From: Oscillospiraceae bacterium
Lineage (GTDB): Bacteria > Bacillota > Clostridia > Oscillospirales > Oscillospiraceae
Assembly (NCBI GenBank): GCA_022846075.1
Contig: AP025582.1
Coordinates: 2,170,001-2,234,000 of the forward strand
Direction of reading: 5' to 3'
Length of the DNA: 64,000 nt
Positions 8,286-15,623 of the stretch are shown here, piece after piece. A model generated the notes under the pieces. The model did no database searches. It was not told where the DNA came from and worked only from the letters and a program-made list of their open reading frames with translations. The stretch's first letter is position 1. Each line of letters begins with the position of its first letter. Position numbers and translations under genes: made by a program.

Positions 8286-8633
8286 TCAGCTTGCTATCAG
8301 CAGTTCGCCTGTGGGAGAGAACACCCGGAGGAAGTCCTCCGGCCCGGATACCATGTGGAGCCGCATCATCTCTCCGCACAGAAGCAGCTGGGTCACCATG
8401 GAACGGTAGCAGGCGAACATTTCTACCTGGCGCTCCTTGGCGAAGACCCTCTGCTCGTCGGTGAGCGCCCCTCGCCTTTCATCGCAGAGGAACAGAATCA
8501 CCGCATCTTCGTCCATGGGCGTGGCGTGTTCCGCGTTCCAGCGGCTGACGATGTACCGCTTGGTGTCCACGGTGCGCCGTGCGGACAGCGACAGGTCTTC
8601 TTCAATGAACCGATCTATCATCTGCTGACACAT
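8286..8633 (-). CDS. Hypothetical protein of mobilizable element
   Basis: A 115-aa protein not recognised. It is acidic and mostly helical, with the segments LFLCDERRGALTDEQRVFAKERQ and a hydrophobic LLLCGEMMRLHM stretch. The ATG at 8633 lies 16 bases inside the end of the replication-initiator-like gene and follows AAGAGGG, indicating translational coupling. The same gene order (initiator, small gene, non-coding gap, mob genes) suggests a role in element maintenance, which is inference only. Confidence 0.55.
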   Translation of the reverse strand: MCQQMIDRFIEEDLSLSARRTVDTKRYIVSRWNAEHATPMDEDAVILFLCDERRGALTDEQRVFAKERQVEMFACYRSMVTQLLLCGEMMRLHMVSGPEDFLRVFSPTGELLIAS

Positions 8634-9067
8634 ACCTGCGCACCCTCTTCCTGCTTGTACCGCTCTTTGCGTTTCTTGGTGCGTTGCCGCTCCGCAGCCA
8701 ACTCCACCGCGTCGAGCTGCCGCTGGTAGAACTGGTCGATGGACATCTGGATGGGCAGGATGGTGTAGAGCAGACAGCCGTTCCGCCTGCGGCCGTCCTG
8801 GGTGGTGATGGTGGTGCGCTCCGTGCGGATGAGACCGCGCTCCTCCAGCTCCACCACATACTTGCGCACGGTGTTGACGCATTTCCCGATGGCCTCGCCG
8901 ATCATCCGGTAGCTGGCCAGACACTGATAGGTCTTCCGGTCCTCCCGGCGGAGGAGATACCCGTAGACTGCAATGGCGGTGGAGGACAGACCCAGGGAGT
9001 AGATCTCGTTGGGCAGAGGGAAATAGTTCTTGATGGGATCCCGCTTGGGCCAGTTTTGCTTTCTCAT
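8618..9067 (-). CDS. HTH protein, probable replication initiator
   Basis: A 149-aa winged-helix protein. The segment PLPNEIYSLGLSSTAIAVYGYLLRRED followed by YRMIGEAIGKCVNTVRKYVVELEERGLI is the helix-turn-helix type seen at the N-terminus of RepA-like initiators on Firmicutes elements. A basic tail (QRTKKRKERYKQ) follows. The ATG at 9067 overlaps the excisionase stop (ATGA). Full initiators are longer, so this may be only the DNA-binding part, or a transcription factor. Confidence 0.65.
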   Translation of the reverse strand: MRKQNWPKRDPIKNYFPLPNEIYSLGLSSTAIAVYGYLLRREDRKTYQCLASYRMIGEAIGKCVNTVRKYVVELEERGLIRTERTTITTQDGRRRNGCLLYTILPIQMSIDQFYQRQLDAVELAAERQRTKKRKERYKQEEGAQVCVSR

Positions 9068-9273
9068 TTCGCACCTCCGGACTGCTCCTCCGCCCACCGG
9101 ATGAACTTCTCTTTCGGCACCACCATGCGGCTGCCCACACGGAGTACCGGGAAGCCGGGTTCGTGCATCACCTCGTAGGCGGTGGAGATGGACACGCCCA
9201 GCACCTGGGCCACCGTTTTCGCGTTGAGGAACAGCGGCAGGTCATCGTAGTTTTTGCACTGTGATAGTTTCAT
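9064..9273 (-). CDS. Excisionase-type HTH protein
   Basis: A 69-aa MerR-like excisionase. It has FLNAKTVAQVLGVSISTAYEVMH for the helix-turn-helix and VLRVGSRMVVPKEKFIRW for the wing. Such proteins direct integrases toward excision or regulate element genes. It is the first gene of the minus-strand element operon and overlaps the next gene by 4 bases. Confidence 0.8.
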   Translation of the reverse strand: MKLSQCKNYDDLPLFLNAKTVAQVLGVSISTAYEVMHEPGFPVLRVGSRMVVPKEKFIRWAEEQSGGAK

Positions 9274-9315
9274 TTCAATATCTCCGATCCGATTTTTGTT
9301 CTGGAAATTCTTCTT

Positions 9316-9420
9316 GCGTTTCGGAGGCCGCTCTGGTAAACTGAACAGCAGATCGAGCTGTGTTTTCCGAAACGCAGCGGGCCGTTGAACTGTTGCAGCA
9401 GTTCAGCGGCTTTTCCTTTT
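9316..9420 (+). ncRNA. Candidate structured RNA antisense to element leader
   Basis: On the + strand, GCGTTTCGGA (9316-9325) pairs with TCCGAAACGC (9366-9375); this is followed by a second hairpin, GCCGTTGAACTG (9381-9392) with CAGTTCAGCGGC (9399-9410), and then TTTTCCTTTT. A 10-bp stem plus an intrinsic terminator, divergent to and overlapping the leader of the excisionase/initiator operon, suggests a small counter-transcribed regulatory RNA. CTGAAC at 9341-9346 could alternatively pair with GTTCAG at 9401-9406, which would break the terminator. Confidence 0.45.
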
Positions 9421-9575
9421 CAGTATCTCATCGTGTTTTCCCCCCTTCTGTTTGGGATTGCATTTTACTTCTTCATCTGCTACCATGAGGTTAGCACGCC
9501 GGAACACCCGGTTCAATAGTTTGAGGCGAGTTCGGGTAAATGCAAAAACTCCATCGGATACAAAGGAGGCACATC

Positions 9576-10652
9576 ATGGAGGAGCAATTGGAGCGCACTT
9601 ATATCCCGTATTCCTACACTTATGACCAGTTCACCGTGTTCTTCCACGGAGACCGCGTTTACATTGGCGAGCAGAATTACCCCATAGGCCAATGCTGTGT
9701 AGACATTCTGAACACAGACGAGAGGGTGTTTGACGAGATTGACCGGCGGGTGAATGATTTCGTTCCTGCGGCATGGGAATTGCTCCGCGTGAAAAGCAAC
9801 AGCGCCGTGGCTGTAGCTCAGCAGAAGATGAACGCTATTTGGGATGCCATATTTGCACTGCCGGTCTACCGGGACCTGAATATGGATCACGATTGCAACT
9901 ATCACGCATTGGAGAACCTGTTTTCCAACAAGGAGAAGTGGGGACTGGTGCAGGAGCCGCGGTCGGAAGGCAGGGAGATATACCAGGGCATGATCGAGGG
10001 CTTCGAGAGTTTTTGCCATGAAATTAGAGCAGTCCGGCAGCAGTTCGCGCTCATAGCAGAGCGATACTTTGAGCCGCTGGAGCGGCGGAGCAGCGCAGCT
10101 TACGCCGATGGGTACTCACAGTTCTATGCGGATATGTTCACTCTCAGCGCCAATATTTTGGAAGAGGACTTTTCACAGAACTTCCAGGTGGAGCTGAGCT
10201 TTGTACCCATGATGCACCAGACCAACGCGGACGAAATTTTTATCGCGGAGAAAACCGCTTTCGACAGTCTGGCCAGCTTCCTGCGGACGGAGTTCTACCG
10301 TGGCTTGGCTGCAGGAAACGCCCCCCGCCGCTGTCACAACTGCGGGACGTACTTCTTGCTGACCTCCGGCTACAACACCTGCTACTGCAACAACATTGCC
10401 CCTGGCGAAACGGAGCGGACCTGCCGGAAGGTGGGAGCCCACCGCAAGGAGGCACGGAAGAAATCTAACCGCAGTCCCGCCCAGACGGAGTACGACCGGA
10501 CCTATAACCGTTTGAAGCAGAGAAAGAACCGGAAGAAGATCAGCCCGGATGAGTGGAATACCGCCGTTGCTGAGGCGATGCAGATCCTGGAGCAGACAGA
10601 GCGCGGCGAGCTCTCAGATGAGGAGATGCGGGCTCGCTTTCAGGCGCTTTGA
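9576..10652 (+). CDS. DUF6076 family protein with Zn-finger
   Basis: A 358-aa protein with a DUF6076-like C-terminal half. CHNCGTYFLLT, then CYCNNI and the following TCRKVGAHRKEARKK give a Cys cluster for zinc and a strongly basic tail, suggesting nucleic-acid binding. The N-terminal 230 residues are unrecognised. The ATG at 9576 has AAAGGAGG just upstream; the ATG at 9540 lacks one. It is transcribed away from the mobilizable element and ended by the hairpin at 10653-10699. Function unknown; such genes travel with Clostridia elements. Confidence 0.7.
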   Translation: MEEQLERTYIPYSYTYDQFTVFFHGDRVYIGEQNYPIGQCCVDILNTDERVFDEIDRRVNDFVPAAWELLRVKSNSAVAVAQQKMNAIWDAIFALPVYRDLNMDHDCNYHALENLFSNKEKWGLVQEPRSEGREIYQGMIEGFESFCHEIRAVRQQFALIAERYFEPLERRSSAAYADGYSQFYADMFTLSANILEEDFSQNFQVELSFVPMMHQTNADEIFIAEKTAFDSLASFLRTEFYRGLAAGNAPRRCHNCGTYFLLTSGYNTCYCNNIAPGETERTCRKVGAHRKEARKKSNRSPAQTEYDRTYNRLKQRKNRKKISPDEWNTAVAEAMQILEQTERGELSDEEMRARFQAL

Positions 10653-10705
10653 AAAGATCCGAAGGGCAAGTCGTGATGCGACTTGCCCTTCGGATCTTTC
10701 TTTGA
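10653..10705. terminator. 21-bp hairpin terminator
   Basis: Perfect 21-bp stem (10653-10673 with 10679-10699) followed by CTTT on the + strand, starting at the stop of the DUF6076 gene. A symmetric stem between convergent genes. Confidence 0.7.
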
Positions 10706-10750
10706 TTATGGCAATATAGATTCTGCGCTGCTTGCAGACTTTCGTTGACT

Positions 10751-11131
10751 TTACGGCTCTGTCTCATAGGGCCAAGTGTTGATGCCGCCAAATTCGTAAA
10801 TGTTGGTGTAGCCCAGCTCCGCCAGCGTGGTGGATGCGGTCTTGCTGCGGTTGCCGCTGCGGCAGTAGACCAGCACCGTGGAATCCTTTTCGGGTATCAC
10901 TTCGGGGGCGGAGTCCTCGTCGATGGTCCCCACCGGAAGTAGCACCGCACCGGGAATATGACCGCTGTCGTATTCGTCCTGTTCGCGGACATCCAGGACG
11001 ATGACCTCCTGGGTGTTCATCATCTCCTTAGCTTCCTCTTGGGTGATCTGCTGATAGGAACTGTCCGTGCTGTTACCTCCGCATCCAACAAGCAGCAGGA
11101 GCGAGAGCAGTATGGGTAAGATTCGTTTCAT
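10751..11131 (-). CDS. Rhodanese-domain lipoprotein
   Basis: A 126-aa exported protein. The N-terminus is a lipoprotein signal (basic MKR, hydrophobic run, lipobox LLVGC at about 13-17), so it should be anchored outside the membrane. The rest is one rhodanese domain with active-site loop CRSGNRSK, able to carry a persulfide. The ATG at 11131 has GGAGG upstream and overlaps the SGNH hydrolase stop by 4 bases. Role in sulfur transfer or redox is inferred from the family. Confidence 0.85.
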   Translation of the reverse strand: MKRILPILLSLLLLVGCGGNSTDSSYQQITQEEAKEMMNTQEVIVLDVREQDEYDSGHIPGAVLLPVGTIDEDSAPEVIPEKDSTVLVYCRSGNRSKTASTTLAELGYTNIYEFGGINTWPYETEP

Positions 11132-11661
11132 TTGAGTTCCTCCAATAGTCCGGCGGCAAAGGATTTGTGGCCCTGCTCTGTGAAGTGGACACCGTCGTAG
11201 GCCAGGGGGATGTCCCACTTCCTGGTGTCGGCAAACCGGATGCCCAGCCGCTCCGCAAGCTCACGGCAGCACCGGGCGAACGCCTTGGACGCATCAATAA
11301 GCTGCTGGCTGGGTACCCACTCTCCCGGCGCCATGGGCGGCGGCGCGATCAGCAGGAGCTTGTCCTGAGACAGAGAGATTCCAGAGAGGAACCGCTCCAA
11401 TTTTCCAGCGGCGCTTTCTGGGCTGTGTCCCTGGAGCAGATCGTTGGTCCCCAGCATGACGATCAGCAGATCTGTGTCCTCCGAAAAGGTAGGGGCAGCC
11501 GCCGGGATCTCACGGCCATTCTGTCCCATGTTGCAGACCGTCCAGCCGGTTTCCGCGGCCAGGATGTCTACCCAGCGGTTCTCCGCATCATACCGCCCGC
11601 CAAACCAGGAGCGAGGGTCATAGCCGTAGGTGTTGGAATCGCCGAAGCAGATGACATTCAT
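11128..11661 (-). CDS. SGNH/GDSL-family esterase
   Basis: A 177-aa hydrolase. Block I FGDSNTYGYDP has the nucleophile Ser, GTNDLL is the block III Asn site, and DGVHFTEQGHKSF holds the catalytic Asp and His. No signal peptide. It resembles small TesA/arylesterase-like proteins; substrate unknown. It is the first gene of a two-gene unit with the rhodanese lipoprotein, with which it overlaps. Confidence 0.85.
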   Translation of the reverse strand: MNVICFGDSNTYGYDPRSWFGGRYDAENRWVDILAAETGWTVCNMGQNGREIPAAAPTFSEDTDLLIVMLGTNDLLQGHSPESAAGKLERFLSGISLSQDKLLLIAPPPMAPGEWVPSQQLIDASKAFARCCRELAERLGIRFADTRKWDIPLAYDGVHFTEQGHKSFAAGLLEELK

Positions 11662-11722
11662 CCCGTACTTTCCCTTTCTCTGTATGTATACGTTTTCCAG
11701 TAATAATCAAGGGGCCTTCTAC

Positions 11723-11910
11723 TTACTCAGTAGTTTTCAGCCTCATTAGAGTTTCCTCGTCTGCCGGGCAAAAATCATATTGATCGATTTCATCCACAGT
11801 AATCCATCGGATATCATTATGCTCCAGTTTTGGGGAATGCCTGATTGAATCGACGCATTGAACAGAGTGAGGCGGACAGTCAAGTCTGGATATTCGTGAG
11901 TCACATCCTG
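11723..11910 (-). pseudogene. Remnant of MutT-like Nudix hydrolase
   Basis: Two frames together give the C-terminal part of a MutT-type protein: HEYPDLTVRLTLFNASI in one frame (to about 11848), then LEHNDIRWITVDEID and FCPADEETL in another (to 11723). A frameshift near 11848 and loss of the N-terminal Nudix box mark it as broken. It lies at the left edge of the AT-rich 12-27 kb block and may mark where that block replaced or disrupted older sequence. Confidence 0.6.
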
Positions 11911-12034
11911 CGGTCCGGTCCGCCTTGAATTTCCGAACAAACAGCAGCAATTTGTTTCCACTCTTCCGATAATGGATGTACCGTTACCCAGTGGGAGAGT
12001 AGTCCTTATGTTTTGTCCGTATGAGCACATCTGG

Positions 12035-12883
12035 CTATGCCCTTGCATATGTGGCATTATTGTATTGAACGGCTAAGTCACTTCCATCTGCAGGCCTTCG
12101 TGAATAGTCATTTGATAGTGATCGTATTAACACTTCTCTTATTTCAGGAGTTGTATTCAAATCGTTTAATTCGTGAATTATTCCGCCAGGAAACCTTTTA
12201 GTTAGCACAAAGACGAATACTGCGCACAATTGAAACACATCTGAATATGTACCGATCAGGTCACTCTGAAAATAGCTACAATCAACAGCCTCTGGACTCA
12301 TCCAAAAGGCGGGACCAACCTTTTCGTTCGGTTTTGTTATTTCTCTGTGTTCCTCCGGATCAAGGAATGTACACAATCCAAAATCACTAATTACCCATGT
12401 TTCGCCTTTGATAAGCACATTCTCTGGTTTGATATCTCTATGGATTGCGACCTTATGAATCTCTGCTAATGCTTCACATAGGCCGCGGAATTGCGCAGCA
12501 TATATCTCATAGGGTACTGACTCAACACTCCGCAGGTAGTCGACAAGATTTCCATCAGCACGCTCCATAATAACAAACGGAAGTTCGATTTCTTGTCCTT
12601 TTCTGTTAACCGTATCAGCCTTTCCCCTATCAACATAACGAATGATATGCGGATGGTTAATGCGCTCCATCAAAGAGACTTCCTGATCAAATCGTTTTTG
12701 GCTTTTGTGAGAAAGCTGGAGAAGAAATTTAACGGCATAAATCGAACCGCTTGAATCAATGCATTCGTACACGGCTCCATTTCCACCAGAACCAATTCGC
12801 TCCTGCAATTCATAACTCTTGCCAGAAGAAGAGATAATTTCGTCGTCTATATCGAAAAACAGATTTTTAAGATATATCGTCAT
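12035..12883 (-). CDS. Serine/threonine protein kinase
   Basis: A 282-aa soluble Hanks-type kinase. It has the glycine loop GSGGNGAVYE (31-40), Lys in YAVKF, catalytic loop HRDIKPENVL (about 150), DFG, and a WMSPEAVD segment in place of the usual APE. No transmembrane or PASTA part, so it acts in the cytoplasm. The ATG at 12883 has AAGAAGG upstream and lies 17 bases inside the end of the DUF262 gene: the two are coupled. It is the last gene of the putative phosphorothioation operon. I infer a signalling or effector role in defence. Confidence 0.9.
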   Translation of the reverse strand: MTIYLKNLFFDIDDEIISSSGKSYELQERIGSGGNGAVYECIDSSGSIYAVKFLLQLSHKSQKRFDQEVSLMERINHPHIIRYVDRGKADTVNRKGQEIELPFVIMERADGNLVDYLRSVESVPYEIYAAQFRGLCEALAEIHKVAIHRDIKPENVLIKGETWVISDFGLCTFLDPEEHREITKPNEKVGPAFWMSPEAVDCSYFQSDLIGTYSDVFQLCAVFVFVLTKRFPGGIIHELNDLNTTPEIREVLIRSLSNDYSRRPADGSDLAVQYNNATYARA

Positions 12884-13907
12884 ATTCTGCCTTCTTCCCA
12901 TATGCAGGCGATAACCGCTCCTTCAAAAAGTCCACTCTCCATTCTCTATTAGAGATGGAATTTGCATCACTCAGGCACCGAGTAGCATATTCTCGATACA
13001 AATCATCGTCACTTTGCGGACCAATATTATCACACATTTCTCGCAGAATTTCTCTGGTCCTCTCCAAATTTTCACAATTTAAAACAGCCTCTTTGCGTAA
13101 TTCGAATATACAGGCAAACAGAGAATAGAAGTCAGATTTCTGCTTGAATCTTGTATCTTTCATCGGGAATTCTTCTGCATCAAAGATAAGTGCGATATCG
13201 TCAATAATGCCAGTAAAAATATCAACGATGTCTGCTTGATTATCAAGCTGCATATATTCCTCGCATACCGCATCCAAATAATCTTTCTTGTCCTGAATTC
13301 CTTTGAGAATGATTGTGAGCAATTCCTCAATGTACTCTACATCAAGCATTCTTCTGCGCTGCTTTACAGAGAAAATCTTTGCCTTTTCGAAGAACTTGTT
13401 TTCAGACAGCTCTTCTGCGAGGTGTATAAAGTCTCCAGGAAAATCGGCACGGCGGAGCTCTTGCTTATTCAGCTGCACAGTGTACTTATTCACACGAGAA
13501 TACAAATCTCGAATCTCTTCGTCAGTGGGATTGAAAATTTCATTAATGTCAATCTTATATCGCAGGATCTGATTCTGTACTTCGGGCGGGAGCTCCGAAA
13601 ACTTTTTATCCTGGTGCTCGCCTATATATGGTTTTTTAAGCGCAAGCTTATTTTTCACAAACTTAAGAATAGCCGTCAATCGCTGTTGCCCGTCAATAAC
13701 AACGCGATAAGTATTTCCATCCCGGATAATCGATTTAATATACACTTTGGGTATAGGGATCCCTTTAATGATGGTATCAATAAGCATGATTTGTGCTGCG
13801 TTGCTCCAGACCTCATTGCGCTGGAAATCCGGTCTTAGTTCTAAGCGGTAACTATCATTCCAGTCGCGCACATCAGATATTGGATGTGAGTATGATTCCC
13901 ATTGCAT
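12867..13907 (-). CDS. DUF262 domain protein
   Basis: A 346-aa protein whose first 160 residues are a DUF262 (ParB/Srx-like) domain: LRPDFQRNEVW, then VIDGQQRLTAI with the DGQQR nucleotide-site motif, and RVNKYTVQLNKQELR. In GmrSD and SspE the DUF262 NTPase is joined to a DUF1524 HNH nuclease; here I see no HNH motif in the C-terminal half, so it may sense or hydrolyse nucleotide and pass a signal to a partner. It overlaps the kinase gene. Position in a phosphorothioation-like operon makes a PT-sensing role plausible but unproven. Confidence 0.8.
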   Translation of the reverse strand: MQWESYSHPISDVRDWNDSYRLELRPDFQRNEVWSNAAQIMLIDTIIKGIPIPKVYIKSIIRDGNTYRVVIDGQQRLTAILKFVKNKLALKKPYIGEHQDKKFSELPPEVQNQILRYKIDINEIFNPTDEEIRDLYSRVNKYTVQLNKQELRRADFPGDFIHLAEELSENKFFEKAKIFSVKQRRRMLDVEYIEELLTIILKGIQDKKDYLDAVCEEYMQLDNQADIVDIFTGIIDDIALIFDAEEFPMKDTRFKQKSDFYSLFACIFELRKEAVLNCENLERTREILREMCDNIGPQSDDDLYREYATRCLSDANSISNREWRVDFLKERLSPAYGKKAEYDDIS

Positions 13908-13938
13908 AATTTCAACCCTTTCTTTGTGAGAATATGTT

Positions 13939-15051
13939 TCAACTCCAAAAATCCTTCAATTTCTTGGCTTTGCTGGGGTGTCCAAGTTTCCTAAGTGCTT
14001 TTGCTTCGATTTGTCGTATGCGCTCTCGTGTGACTCCATATATCGCACCTACATCTTCAAGCGTAAGAGGTCGATTATCGTCAAACCCAGTTCTAAGGCG
14101 TATAACATCAGCTTCTTTGGGAGTCAGCGAACTAAGTGCATTCAAAAGAGTGTTTCTGGCCATTGAGGCGGCAGCTTTTTCAAACAGAAAATCATCGGCC
14201 TGCATAAGCTCCTGCGGCCAAGGCAGAGACTCTTCGCAGTCATTTTCTTCAAAGTAATCAGAAAGGTACAGATGATTCTCGGCTTGCTTGATTGCTGCTG
14301 CGAGGTACTCGTTTGCTTCCTCAAAAGATATCTCTAAGCTATCTGCGATTTCAGAAACAAGGGTTTCACAAATTCTACCGGGTACGCAATCACCACACCA
14401 GTGGTTAAGGTAGCGTTCGTAAGCCGGAAGCATTTTTTCTTTATAGTGAGCAGGAAAATAATACTCCATCCAGATAGGATTGCATTCCCTGTTAATATTC
14501 TGCTGGATCCACAAAGACGCATACGACTGGAATGCCGAAAATCCATCCGGATTAAATCTATCGACAGCAACAATTAAACCTACGAATCCAGCAGAAACTG
14601 CATCGGCAATATCATATTGGTGTGATTTTGCCATTGAAAGCGCAATCTTCAATACAACTCGTAAATGAATGAGTATTAGCCGTTCCCTGGCGAATGTGTT
14701 TCCTGCAGCAATCTGAGCGGTAAGCGCAGATATTTCGCCATACTGAGGCGGAGGCAATTTTTTAATAAGCTCAACAATATATTTAAGCTCCGGCGATAAT
14801 GAAATTATTTCTTTGAAAACGGCCTCATAATCTATTCGGCTGTAGTCCTCGAAATGAGCAACATCTTTTCCAGAAGGCGTAGTTTCATAAATTATGATTC
14901 CGCGTATTTCGAGGGCCTCGCTCAGTTGATCTACTTCAGATACTGACAGAGAGTGGGCGTCCGACAAGTCCATGACATCGCCGAAAGTCAAAAAGCCTTT
15001 TTTCTCTGACTCAGCGATTAGCTGTTTTTGGCAGTCTGCAACTTTAGACAT
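13939..15051 (-). CDS. Sigma-70-family factor inside defence operon
   Basis: A 370-aa sigma factor. An N-terminal region like sigma 1.1 (FLTFGDVMDL then VDQLSEALEIRGI) precedes region 2 (about 110-200, with FQSYASLWIQQNINRE) and region 4 (about 300-370, with LTPKEADVIRLR and GVTRERIRQIEAKALRKLG). Region 4.2 is nearly that of RpoD, whereas region 2.4 is much altered, so a normal -35 but a different -10 may be read. I chose ATG 15051 over GTG 15060 for spacing to GGGAGGT. Cotranscribed with the Ssp-like genes; perhaps a switch for alternative transcription upon attack. Confidence 0.85.
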   Translation of the reverse strand: MSKVADCQKQLIAESEKKGFLTFGDVMDLSDAHSLSVSEVDQLSEALEIRGIIIYETTPSGKDVAHFEDYSRIDYEAVFKEIISLSPELKYIVELIKKLPPPQYGEISALTAQIAAGNTFARERLILIHLRVVLKIALSMAKSHQYDIADAVSAGFVGLIVAVDRFNPDGFSAFQSYASLWIQQNINRECNPIWMEYYFPAHYKEKMLPAYERYLNHWCGDCVPGRICETLVSEIADSLEISFEEANEYLAAAIKQAENHLYLSDYFEENDCEESLPWPQELMQADDFLFEKAAASMARNTLLNALSSLTPKEADVIRLRTGFDDNRPLTLEDVGAIYGVTRERIRQIEAKALRKLGHPSKAKKLKDFWS

Positions 15052-15083
15052 CCCGGACACCTCCCGTCTTCAGAGCCTATATC

Positions 15084-15611
15084 TTATTCGGCATTAGCTC
15101 GACACAGGTCCAGGATATCTTTGCTGGTAATGCCTTCATTAAATCTTTCGTTGAATTCCTCTATGAAGTCATACATACGGTTAATGTATTCAGCGGGATC
15201 TGTTGCCCCGTCAACGAACTTTTCATACAAAACCTCAACGCCGCCAAGTACATAAGCATCAAAGAGCTGCAAGTCAGCTTCATCTGCACCAAAGTGCCGG
15301 AAAGCCTTATCTAAGCGCGCGTCCGCATTCGGCTCATGCTGACTATCCAATATGAGAATAAGTCGGAAGATATATTCCAGTTGCTCGGAGTTGTTTATAA
15401 GCTGCTCTGGGAAGATGTTTTGATCCGCAATAGCTCCATTAGAGTTTTTGATTCCCTTTCGTTTGAAAAGGAATCCAATCAAGGGCGCATTCATGTAAAC
15501 ATCCAGATTGCGCTCAAAGAGCTTCGCCTTTGCAACATCGTCAAAAATAGATGTCAATGCACTAACTTTTTCTGCATGGTTTCCTGTAAAACGATACTGT
15601 TTTTCAAACAT
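15084..15611 (-). CDS. Hypothetical protein of defence operon
   Basis: A 175-aa, mostly helical acidic protein that I do not recognise. It has a repeated pattern of charged and hydrophobic residues, no Cys cluster, and no signal peptide. AAGGGGGTG precedes the ATG. It begins 12 bases after the SMC-like gene and ends 32 bases before the sigma factor gene, so it is in the same transcript. It could be a small partner of the SMC-like ATPase. Confidence 0.65.
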   Translation of the reverse strand: MFEKQYRFTGNHAEKVSALTSIFDDVAKAKLFERNLDVYMNAPLIGFLFKRKGIKNSNGAIADQNIFPEQLINNSEQLEYIFRLILILDSQHEPNADARLDKAFRHFGADEADLQLFDAYVLGGVEVLYEKFVDGATDPAEYINRMYDFIEEFNERFNEGITSKDILDLCRANAE

Positions 15612-15623
15612 GATGACACCCCC

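Larger units (their letters stand above)
2304..9540 (-). mobile_element. Integrative mobilizable element, probable
   Basis: Minus-strand block with two tyrosine recombinases, MobP3 relaxase, relaxosome-like protein, replication-initiator-like HTH protein and excisionase, and no type IV secretion genes. That set fits an element that integrates, excises and is mobilised by a helper. The outer boundaries are not proven: I found no clear direct repeats at the ends, so the coordinates are those of the gene block. Confidence 0.65.
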
